A DNA stretch of 5,748 nt, taken from the NCBI GenBank assembly GCA_938016505.1, contig CALLWN010000280.1, positions 1 to 5,748 on the forward strand, written 5' to 3'. Shown piece after piece: positions 1 through 5,667 of the stretch. The DNA comes from an uncultured Sphingomonadaceae bacterium (GTDB lineage Bacteria > Pseudomonadota > Alphaproteobacteria > Sphingomonadales > Sphingomonadaceae). Below the pieces are notes generated by a model, which saw only the letters and a list, made by a program, of their open reading frames with translations, had not been told where the DNA came from and did no database searches. The position numbers and the translations under genes were made by a program. Every line of letters starts with the position of its first letter. Positions within the stretch are counted from its first letter, which is position 1.

Positions 1-344
1 TCACCCGCTCGCTCGGCGGTTATGCCAAGCCACCGCACTGCGACCGTCCCAACCGCCTGTGCTCGCTCATCGTCTATTTCAGTGATGCCGAGGCGACCGG
101 GCTCGACGGCGGCGATCTCCTCATCTTCAAGGCGAAGCGACCCGGCCCGATCACCGATGCGCCGCGCCATCCCCGGCCCGAGGATGTCGAGATCGTGGCA
201 ACCCTGAAGCCCCGGGAGAATCTCGCCGTGTTCTTCCCCTGCTGCAACACAAGCTACCACGGGGTGACCGCAGTCAAAAGCAGCGGGGTTCCGCGCGACT
301 TCCTCTACATCAATGTCTCGGCTCGCACTGAAAGCCTCTGGTAG
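1..344 (+). CDS. 2OG-Fe(II) dioxygenase, C-terminal fragment (start outside window)
   Basis: This is the last 113 codons of a gene that enters from the left edge (reading frame from base 3) and stops at TAG 342-344. The fragment keeps the metal and cosubstrate residues of the 2-oxoglutarate/Fe(II) double-stranded beta-helix fold. It has an HxD pair in PPHCDRPNR (fragment residues H12 and D14), the GGDLLIF strand (36-42), a distal histidine in SYHGV (H86), and an arginine in PRDFLYINVS (R98) placed to bind the 2OG carboxylate. In this superfamily these residues hold Fe(II) and 2OG for hydroxylation of a protein or small molecule in the cytoplasm. The substrate cannot be told, since the N-terminal half is missing. 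The HxD-to-His spacing and the following Arg resemble prolyl-hydroxylase-like members. It converges on the transporter remnant, with only 27 bp between the two stops. The family call is confident; the specific function is not. Confidence 0.75.
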   Translation, partial: TRSLGGYAKPPHCDRPNRLCSLIVYFSDAEATGLDGGDLLIFKAKRPGPITDAPRHPRPEDVEIVATLKPRENLAVFFPCCNTSYHGVTAVKSSGVPRDFLYINVSARTESLW

Positions 345-348
345 CCGG

Positions 349-364
349 CGCCGGCCTTCCGGCG
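349..364. terminator. GC-rich hairpin between convergent genes
   Basis: CGCCGG (349-354), loop CCTT, CCGGCG (359-364) forms a perfect 6-bp all-GC stem in the 27-bp gap between the dioxygenase stop and the transporter stop. Its position between convergent genes suits a bidirectional terminator. No T-tract follows on either strand, so it is not a canonical intrinsic terminator and could be chance in GC-rich DNA. Confidence 0.25.
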
Positions 365-371
365 GGCCCCG

Positions 372-1226
372 TCACCGCCTGATGAGCGCGAGTGCCGCCA
401 GGATCAGCGCCGCCCCGGCGAGCTCGAGCCACGACAGCCGTTCGCCGAACACCAGCATCCCGGCAGCCGCCGAGACCAGGGGCTGAACAAGGAGCCCGAC
501 CGCCAGCACCGATGCCGGCAGCCGTCCGGAGGCGAACACCATGAGGCCCTGCCCGGCAAGCTGGCTCGAGACGGCAAGACCAGCGACCGGGCGCCAGTCG
601 GCCGGCCAGAAGGCGCCTCCGGTCGCCTGAGCTGCCGGAAGCAGCAGGAGGGCCGAGGCGAGGGTCGAAAGCGCGATGACGGTCACGGTCGGAAACCGGC
701 CCCGCATCCGCGTGATGACGAGCAGATAGCCGGTATAGAAGGCGGCAGCGGCGAGACTTAGCAGATCTCCGACAAGGTGCGCTGGCGACGCCTCGGCAGA
801 CTGGCCGAGGAGGAGGAGCGCGCCGACGCCGGCCAGTGCCAGAGGACCGAGCCTGGCCAGCCTGGGCGGTTCACGAAGCACCAGAAGGCTCCAGCCTGCG
901 AGCATGAAGGCCGTCGTGTTGGCGAACAGGGTCGCGTTGGCCGTGCTGGTGCGCACGATGCCGAGATGCCACACGGTGAGGTCGGCTGCAAAAAAGGCAC
1001 CGGCTGCAAGCCCGGGGCCCTAGGGCAGTGCCCGCAGCCGACCGGGCCCCCGCCAGAACGCAACGGCGACGAGCACGGGTGCAGCGAGCGCCATGCGCCA
1101 GAACGCCGAGGCGACCGGCGCCACATCGGCGAGCCGCACCAGAAGCGGCCCGAAGGCGAGCAGGCTCGAGCCGATGAGCAGCGCGGCAATCGCCGCGGCG
1201 CCGACAGGTGCGTCCCGCGTGGTGAC
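372..1226 (-). pseudogene. EamA/DMT-family transporter, interrupted by an in-frame TAG and lacking a normal start
   Basis: Read on the minus strand, one frame from about 1226 down to TGA 374-372 encodes some 284 codons of a drug/metabolite transporter (EamA family, typically about 290 residues with ten membrane helices in two repeats). Family-like stretches include the first helices (GAAAIAALLIGSSLLAFGP, SAFWRMALAAPVL) and the repeat-1 core GAFFAADLTVWHLGIVRTS followed by ANATLFANT. The C-terminal repeat ends in LILAALALIRR. Two lesions are visible. A TAG at 1022-1020 lies between helices 2 and 3 with homologous sequence in the same frame on both sides. There is also no ATG, GTG or TTG at the expected start: the epoxide hydrolase TGA (1232-1230) lies just upstream in the same frame, and the likely start position (1226-1224) reads GTC. 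An internal GTG at 974 could give only a 200-residue remnant without the first helices and without a Shine-Dalgarno sequence. It would be the third gene of the operon. It is most likely a decaying gene; a sequence error at the TAG is possible, though two lesions make that less likely. Confidence 0.75.
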
Positions 1227-1229
1227 GGC

Positions 1230-2360
1230 TCAGGCCCCGAGGCTGCGCGCGAAGCTGCGCAGGTCGGCAAGCAGCAGTTCGGGTTCCTCGAGCCCGGCGA
1301 AATGGCCGCCGCGCGGCATGTCGGTCCAATGGACCACATTGTAGCCCCGTTCGACCATCGTGCGCGGCGGGAAGGCGAGGAGATCGCGGGGAAATGCCGC
1401 GACGCCGGTCGGCACCTCGATCCGGCGGCCCTCGGGGATGGTGAAGCCGCCCTCGAGGAACATGCCCCTGTAGAGCCAGGTCGCAGTCGCGAAGCTGCGG
1501 GTCGTCAGATAGATCATGATGGTGGCAAGAAGCGTGTCGAACGGGAAGGGCGGCTCGACGATCGTGCCCTTGGTGTCCGACCAGCCGCAATATTTCTCGG
1601 CCAGCCAGGCCGCCACGCCCATGGGGCTGTCCATCATGGCGAAGCCGAGCGACTGCGGCTTGGTCGCCTGGAGCTGGAGATAGCCGGTCTCGGTCGCGCG
1701 GATGCGGCGCGCCCAGCCGAGCCACGCCCGTTCCGCCTCGGTCGCAGCGCCCATGTCGGCGGAGCGCAGCCCATAGCCATTCAGGTGGAGGCCGATGAGG
1801 CGCGCCGAATCGAGCCCGAGCCAGCCGCCGATCACGCTGCCCCAGTCGCCGCCCTGGTAAAGGTAGCGGTCATAGCCCAGAGCCACCATCAGCCGGTCGT
1901 AGAGCGCGGCAACCGCGCGCGGCCCGATCGGGACTTTCGGCGGATCGGACCAGGCGTAGCCGGGAAGCGACGGCGCGACGACATGGAAGGCCGGCGCGCC
2001 CGGATCCTCAGGCTCGGCGAGCCGCTCGTAGAGCGCATCGAACTCGAGGATGGACCCAGGCCAGCCGTGGGCAATGAGGAGCGGGGTCGCCTCGGGCCGC
2101 GACGAGCGCAGGTGCACGCAGTGAAGCGTCGGGCCGTCCTCGATCGGGACCCGCAGGTGCGGCAGCCGGTTCAGGTGCGCAACCGCCGCCGGCCAGTCGA
2201 AGCGGTGCAGCCAATGCGCCCGAAGACGCTCCATGTAGCCCATGTTGGCGCCATGCTCCCAGCCGTGGCCGGCAGGCTCGGGGAAGGGCCGCCACGCCTC
2301 GACCCGGGCGCGGATCCACTCTGTCTCGGCTGCGTTCACGGGGATGGTGAAGGGCGTCAT
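1230..2360 (-). CDS. Epoxide hydrolase, microsomal (EHN plus alpha/beta-hydrolase) type
   Basis: This 376-residue protein has the two-part layout of microsomal-type epoxide hydrolases. An N-terminal EHN region (about residues 3-110, with FTIPV at 4-8 and WRPFPE at 23-28) is followed by an alpha/beta-hydrolase core. Visible active-site parts are the oxyanion-hole motif HGWPGS (98-103), the nucleophile Asp172 in GGDWGS, candidate epoxide-activating tyrosines Tyr227 (TGYLQLQATKP) and Tyr297 (TWLYRG), and the catalytic His353 in RGGHFAGLEEPELL. The charge-relay acid appears to be Asp326 (FPRDLLAF), where mammalian microsomal enzymes have Glu. The family opens epoxides to vicinal diols through an ester on the nucleophilic Asp. 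No signal peptide or N-terminal membrane anchor is seen, so it is probably cytosolic, unlike the mammalian enzyme. ATG 2360-2358 overlaps the upstream GMC gene's TGA (2359-2357) as ATGA, implying coupled translation. GAAGG stands 7 nt before the ATG. The substrate is unknown. Confidence 0.9.
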   Translation of the reverse strand: MTPFTIPVNAAETEWIRARVEAWRPFPEPAGHGWEHGANMGYMERLRAHWLHRFDWPAAVAHLNRLPHLRVPIEDGPTLHCVHLRSSRPEATPLLIAHGWPGSILEFDALYERLAEPEDPGAPAFHVVAPSLPGYAWSDPPKVPIGPRAVAALYDRLMVALGYDRYLYQGGDWGSVIGGWLGLDSARLIGLHLNGYGLRSADMGAATEAERAWLGWARRIRATETGYLQLQATKPQSLGFAMMDSPMGVAAWLAEKYCGWSDTKGTIVEPPFPFDTLLATIMIYLTTRSFATATWLYRGMFLEGGFTIPEGRRIEVPTGVAAFPRDLLAFPPRTMVERGYNVVHWTDMPRGGHFAGLEEPELLLADLRSFARSLGA

Positions 2361-3973
2361 GCCGCCGCCTTCACCCGCTGCCCGGCGCGGATGGCAGCCG
2401 CCGTCTTCTCCGCGATCATGATGGTCGGCGCGTTGGTGTTGCCCGAGACCAGGAAGGGCATGACCGAGGCATCAACGACCATCAGCCCCTCCACGCCGTT
2501 CACGTGGAGCGCAGGCGTGCACACGGCATCGGCATCCGCCCCCATCCGGCAGGTGCCGACCGGGTGGTAGATGGTCTCGGCCCAGGCGCGGACCTTCGCC
2601 AGAAGCGCGTCGCCCTCGACCGCCTCGCCGGGCCAGGCCTCGCCGGCACTGTAGCGGGCGAGCGCCGGCTGGCGGCCGATCTTCCGGGCAATCGCGATGC
2701 CGGCAAGCAGGGTCTCCCGATCCTCCGCTGCGTCGAGGTAATTGGGGTCGATGAGCGGGTGCACTGCCGGGTCAGGCGAGGCGAGGCGGATCGTGCCCCG
2801 GCTTTCGGGGCGCAGCTGGCAGACATGCACCTGGTAGCCATGGTCGGGCTGGACTCCGCCCACCCCGTGGGCATTGCCCATCACCGGCATGAAGTGCATC
2901 TGGATGTCGGGCGCAGCGAGCCCGTCGCGCGTCGAGACAAAGGCGCCAACGGCCGTCGGCATGTAGCTCGCGTTTCCAGTCTTGGCGACGATCCACTTCA
3001 GGGCCGAGACGATCTTCGTCACCGGGTTGGCGTTGCCATTGAGGGTGATGGGCTCCCGGCATCGCCACTGGACAATGATGTCGAGATGATCCTGGAGGTT
3101 GGCACCCACGTCGCGCCGGTCGGCCACCACCGGGATGCCGAGAGCGGCAAGATGCGCTGCCGGGCCGACGCCTGAGAGCATGAGGAGCTGCGGCGAATTG
3201 ATGGCGCCACCGGCGAGAATGACCCGGCGCGCGGCGATGTCACGGACAGCGGCGGGCAGGCGGACCCGGACACCTGTCGCCCTGCGCCCCTCGAACAGGA
3301 CGCGCTCGGCGAGCGCCCCGGTCAGGATTTCGAGATTGGGCCGGCGGCGGACCTCGGGGGTCAGATAGGCGCGGGCCGCAGAGCAGCGCTGGCCGCCGCG
3401 GATGGTCGAATCATAGGCGCCCGCACCTTCCATCTGCGGCCCGTTGAAATCATCGGTCGCAGGAATCCCGGCTTCGACCGCCGCCGCGATGAAAGCATCG
3501 TTCAGGGGGTGGGGGAGCATCCGCCGGGTAACGGCGAGCGGCCCGCCGGTGCCGTGCCACTCGGAGGCGCCACGGTCGCTGTCTTCGGCGGCGCGGAACC
3601 AAGGCAGCACGTCGGCAAAGCCCCAGCCGGTGCAGCCGATCTGGGCCCAGCGGTCATAGTCGGACGCATGGCCGCGAATATAGACCATGCCGTTGATCGC
3701 AGACGAGCCGCCCAGCGCCTTCCCCCTCGGCCAGAACAGCCGCCGACCGTCGAGGTTCCGCTGCGGCACCGTCCAATAGCCCCAGTTCAGCTCGGACCGA
3801 TTCTCGGGCGGCAGGATCTGGGCGATTCCGGCCGGCATGTTGATGAGCATCGAGCTGTCGGTGCCGCCGGCCTCGAGAAGGGTAACGCGCGTGCCCGGAT
3901 CCTCGGAAAGCCGCGCAGCAAGCGCACAGCCAGCCGAGCCCGCGCCGACGATCACAAAGTCACGCCCATCCAT
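2357..3973 (-). CDS. GMC-family FAD-dependent alcohol dehydrogenase (choline dehydrogenase-like)
   Basis: A 538-residue glucose-methanol-choline oxidoreductase of full family length. FAD binding is shown by the N-terminal GAGSAG loop (residues 10-15), the strand-end LLEAGG (32-37), GMC signature 1 (GKALGGSSAINGMVYIRG, 84-101) and signature 2 (GAINSPQLLMLSGVG, 256-270). The catalytic pair is His470 in YHPVGTCRMG and Asn514 in SGNTNAP, as in choline and aliphatic alcohol dehydrogenases. The histidine that links FAD covalently in choline oxidase is replaced by Ile93, so FAD is probably not covalently bound. The reaction would be oxidation of a primary alcohol to an aldehyde, passing electrons to an unknown acceptor; the substrate cannot be read from sequence. 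Start choice: ATG 3973-3971 has GGGAGGAG 5 nt upstream and lies just before the FAD-binding strand; a 19-residue extension from GTG 4030 would be untypical. It is the first gene of the minus-strand operon and its stop overlaps the epoxide hydrolase start. BetA itself is possible, but no betaine genes are adjacent. Confidence 0.92.
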   Translation of the reverse strand: MDGRDFVIVGAGSAGCALAARLSEDPGTRVTLLEAGGTDSSMLINMPAGIAQILPPENRSELNWGYWTVPQRNLDGRRLFWPRGKALGGSSAINGMVYIRGHASDYDRWAQIGCTGWGFADVLPWFRAAEDSDRGASEWHGTGGPLAVTRRMLPHPLNDAFIAAAVEAGIPATDDFNGPQMEGAGAYDSTIRGGQRCSAARAYLTPEVRRRPNLEILTGALAERVLFEGRRATGVRVRLPAAVRDIAARRVILAGGAINSPQLLMLSGVGPAAHLAALGIPVVADRRDVGANLQDHLDIIVQWRCREPITLNGNANPVTKIVSALKWIVAKTGNASYMPTAVGAFVSTRDGLAAPDIQMHFMPVMGNAHGVGGVQPDHGYQVHVCQLRPESRGTIRLASPDPAVHPLIDPNYLDAAEDRETLLAGIAIARKIGRQPALARYSAGEAWPGEAVEGDALLAKVRAWAETIYHPVGTCRMGADADAVCTPALHVNGVEGLMVVDASVMPFLVSGNTNAPTIMIAEKTAAAIRAGQRVKAAA

Positions 3974-3975
3974 GC

Positions 3976-4006
3976 TCGCTCCTCCCGCCTCCCCTCCTAC
4001 CTCCTT
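3976..4006 (-). promoter_or_regulatory. Polypurine leader with three Shine-Dalgarno-like sites before the GMC gene
   Basis: On the minus strand the leader is almost entirely purine. It holds AAGGAGGT (4006-3999), a full 8-nt match to the consensus anti-Shine-Dalgarno complement, then AGGAGGGGAGG (3998-3988), then GGGAGGAG (3986-3979). Only the last sits at a usable distance (5 nt) from ATG 3973. The upstream copies may serve as ribosome standby sites or be a by-product of purine bias. Confidence 0.5.
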
Positions 4007-4023
4007 GCCATCGCGAGGCAAGG
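4003..4023. promoter_or_regulatory. Perfect 7+7 dyad in the divergent promoter region (candidate operator or leader hairpin)
   Basis: CCTTGCC (4003-4009) and GGCAAGG (4017-4023) are perfect inverted copies separated by ATCGCGA, which itself contains the palindrome TCGCGA. The dyad lies inside the 81-bp spacer between two divergent genes, where a shared operator is expected. On the minus-strand transcript the same sequence could fold into a hairpin whose 3' arm covers the AAGG of the distal AAGGAGGT. No clear -35/-10 pair could be placed in the spacer on either strand. No regulator gene is in view, so the binding protein cannot be named. Confidence 0.45.
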
Positions 4024-4054
4024 CTTCCACAAGCAGGGCACTTCAGGGAGAAAC

Positions 4055-5026
4055 ATGCCGATGGACATCCGCGCGATCCAGTTCCGCAGCACTGGTGGCC
4101 CAGAAATGCTCGAGGAGGTCCGGCTTGCCGTTCCGGCACCCGGCCCGGGCGAGGCGCTGGTCCGCCACACCGCGATCGGTGTCAATTTCATCGACACCTA
4201 CCACCGGAGCGGGGTTTATCCTGCCACGCTGCCCGCCGTGCCCGGCGTGGAAGCCGCAGGGATCGTCGAAGCGGTGGGGGAAGGCGTGGCGCATGTCGCC
4301 CCGGGCGATCGGGTGGTCTATTTCTGCGCGGTCCCTGGCGCCTATTGCGAGGCCCGCACGCTCGACGCGCGCTGGCTGGTGAAGCTTCCCGACGGCATCG
4401 CTGACGAGGAAGCCGCTGCCGCCTGGCTCAAGGCCTGCACGGTTGAGTTCCTGGTCGAGCGCTGCGCGAAGGTCGGAGCTGGCGACCATGTGGTGGTGAC
4501 CGCGGCCGCTGGCGGAGTCGGCCTCCTCCTGTGCCGCTGGCTGTCCGAAATCGGCGCCACCGTGATCGCCATCACCAGCAGCCCGGCAAAGGCCGAGCTC
4601 GCCCGCGCGGCCGGCGCCCACCACAGCCTGTCCTATTCCGACATGCCGGGCACAGTTCGCGCGATCACGGGCGGCAGGGGTGCCGAGATCGTGCTCGACG
4701 GGGTCGGCAGGGCGACCTTCGAGGCAGCGCTCGACAGCCTCGCGAAGCGCGGGCTTCTCGTCAGCTTCGGCAATGCCTCGGGCAAGGTGGGGCCGGTCGA
4801 TTTCGGGCTTCTCGCCACGAAGGGGTCCCTGTTCACCACGCGGCCGACCCTCTTCGACTATTATGCGACGCCCGAGGATTTCACTGCCGGGACAGCGAGG
4901 GTGTTTGCCATGTGGCCGAAGCTGCGGATCACCATCGGCCAGCGCTATCCTCTTGCCGAGGCGGCGCGCTGCCATGCCGATCTCGAAGCCCGGGCCACCA
5001 CCGGCTCGGCGCTGCTGATCCCATGA
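4055..5026 (+). CDS. qor: NADPH:quinone oxidoreductase, zinc-free MDR family (QOR/zeta-crystallin type)
   Basis: A 323-residue medium-chain reductase of normal length for the QOR1 subfamily. The catalytic GroES-like domain (about 1-125) has GVNFIDTYHRSGVYP (42-56), VPGVEAAGIVEAVGEGV (62-78) and GDRVVY (84-89), with no structural or catalytic zinc ligands. The Rossmann domain carries the NADPH loop AAAGGVG (150-156), then SFGNASG (237-243) and KGSLFTTRPTLFDYYAT (256-272), and ends in TTGSALLIP, all typical of bacterial QorA. Family members use NADPH to reduce quinones or activated alkenes in the cytoplasm. Start: ATG 4055 follows GGGAG (4046-4050) by 4 nt; ATG 4061 (321 residues, 10-nt spacing) is an alternative that fits the N-terminal length of E. 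coli QorA slightly better. It is divergent from the GMC dehydrogenase across an 81-bp spacer, hinting at shared control. The family is certain; the physiological substrate is not. Confidence 0.93.
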   Translation: MPMDIRAIQFRSTGGPEMLEEVRLAVPAPGPGEALVRHTAIGVNFIDTYHRSGVYPATLPAVPGVEAAGIVEAVGEGVAHVAPGDRVVYFCAVPGAYCEARTLDARWLVKLPDGIADEEAAAAWLKACTVEFLVERCAKVGAGDHVVVTAAAGGVGLLLCRWLSEIGATVIAITSSPAKAELARAAGAHHSLSYSDMPGTVRAITGGRGAEIVLDGVGRATFEAALDSLAKRGLLVSFGNASGKVGPVDFGLLATKGSLFTTRPTLFDYYATPEDFTAGTARVFAMWPKLRITIGQRYPLAEAARCHADLEARATTGSALLIP

Positions 5027-5046
5027 GACCCAGAGGACATGAACTG

Positions 5047-5100
5047 CGACAAACTGTCGGAAATCTTGACAATGCTGCGATGCAGCTAGGGTCCAACCCT
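5047..5100. repeat. Cluster of three perfect 5-bp palindromes with 3-nt centres
   Basis: Three 13-bp dyads of identical geometry lie together 20 bp after the quinone reductase stop: CGACA-AAC-TGTCG (5047-5059), GCTGC-GAT-GCAGC (5074-5086) and AGGGT-CCA-ACCCT (5088-5100). Their sequences differ, so they are not copies of one repeat. The second and third overlap the spacer and -10 of the candidate promoter at 5065-5092, which would suit operators. The third is followed by only TTT, so it is a poor terminator. Confidence 0.4.
5065..5092 (+). promoter_or_regulatory. Candidate sigma-70-type promoter for the downstream ORF
   Basis: CTTGAC at 5065-5070 (TTGACA at 5066-5071) is followed after 15-16 bp by TAGGGT (5087-5092), giving a good -35 and a weak -10 in a locally AT-richer stretch. 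This resembles relaxed alphaproteobacterial housekeeping promoters. It would read towards the ORF at 5162. A second TTGACA at 5114-5119 lacks a convincing -10. Confidence 0.35.
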
Positions 5101-5161
5101 TTGAACTAGCGTGTTGACATGTTGGGATGATTCTTGTTCGGTTTCCGGCGGCTAGGTTCGG

Positions 5162-5620
5162 TTGCGTCGGGCAGAAGGTCGGGCGCAACGGACTGGCGAA
5201 AAGGCGGCATTGCCGCTGCTGTTTTCCGCAACTTCAGTCGATGCCGCCCCGGCGGTGATGGTGCAGGCGAAGGACCGCGCCATCACCGAGGGCGGCCCCG
5301 GTTGCCCCGGTTCCGGCACCTGCACCGAAACCCACAACAAGGCCGGGCTGTGGGACCAGCACGCGAACGCGGTGACGCCACTACACCCTCATCTTTCCAT
5401 GCCGCCGATGCACATGAGGTGGTTCCCAGGTTGGGAATGGCTCAGCAATGAAGGCACGGACCGCGTGACGGTCTCCCATTTCGTGAAGACGAGCCCCTGC
5501 ATCCCCCGGATCGATCACTTGCTCGTTTGGAACGAGGAGAGTTCGGGCATCGGGGTCTTCAACCTCTGGTATGGCCGGACGCCCGGGGACAGGCTGGACC
5601 TCGTTCGCGCAGGGGGGTGA
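5162..5620 (+). CDS. Unrecognised protein, possibly exported, truncated or ended by an IS insertion
   Basis: An open frame of 152 codons from TTG 5162; an in-frame TAG at 5153 bounds it upstream. From about 5258 the third codon positions are strongly GC-rich, which supports real coding in this frame. I do not recognise the family. Residues 2-14 are basic, 15-26 are hydrophobic (AALPLLFSATSV) and DAAPA follows, which looks like a weak signal peptide. The rest is rich in Trp (six, at 64, 87, 91, 93, 123 and 136) and His (seven), with three cysteines (48, 54, 113) and a PPMHMRWFPGWEWL segment (81-94). ATG 5258 would give a shorter protein without the signal-like region, and TTG 5210 is a third option; no start has a strong ribosome site. 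The stop TGA (5618-5620) is the first three bases of the IS end, so the native C-terminus is probably lost. No function can be given. Confidence 0.5.
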   Translation: MRRAEGRAQRTGEKAALPLLFSATSVDAAPAVMVQAKDRAITEGGPGCPGSGTCTETHNKAGLWDQHANAVTPLHPHLSMPPMHMRWFPGWEWLSNEGTDRVTVSHFVKTSPCIPRIDHLLVWNEESSGIGVFNLWYGRTPGDRLDLVRAGG

Positions 5621-5646
5621 ACCGTCCCGGGTTTTCCGGAGGCTCC
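5618..5646 (+). repeat. Left terminal inverted repeat of the IS3-family element
   Basis: This is the terminal stretch starting TGAACCGTCCCGGG and running through TTTTCCGGAGGCTCC. In IS3-family elements the transposase binds here and cleaves at the TG/CA ends. The matching right repeat is not in the window, so the exact length (given here as 29 bp) is an estimate. Confidence 0.65.
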
Positions 5647-5667
5647 TATTTGTGAGAAGGAGCTGTG

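Noticed and set aside
990..995. A T6 run (minus strand) just after the transporter TAG as a slippage site that might rescue the gene.
   Set aside because: The homologous sequence before and after the TAG is in the same frame, and the run comes after the stop, so slippage there could not bypass it.
871..1725. A 284-codon minus-strand frame overlapping the hydrolase end and the transporter start.
   Set aside because: It is out of frame with both recognisable proteins, and its translation is low-complexity and Arg/Ala-rich.
777..2570. A 597-codon open frame on the plus strand across the epoxide hydrolase and part of the GMC gene.
   Set aside because: It is antisense to two genes with complete catalytic motifs, is rich in Arg, Gly, Ala and Pro, and shows no recognisable domain. 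This is typical of GC-rich shadow frames.
3509..4054. Upstream open extension of the quinone reductase frame by 182 codons.
   Set aside because: The extension is antisense to the GMC gene. The family N-terminus and a ribosome site both place the start at 4055 or 4061.
5114..5142. A second TTGACA as a promoter -35.
   Set aside because: No acceptable -10 occurs at 16-18 bp spacing.
4043..5188. A 381-codon open frame on the minus strand opposite the quinone reductase.
   Set aside because: No domain or ribosome site is visible, and the plus strand carries a full-length, motif-complete enzyme in the same place.
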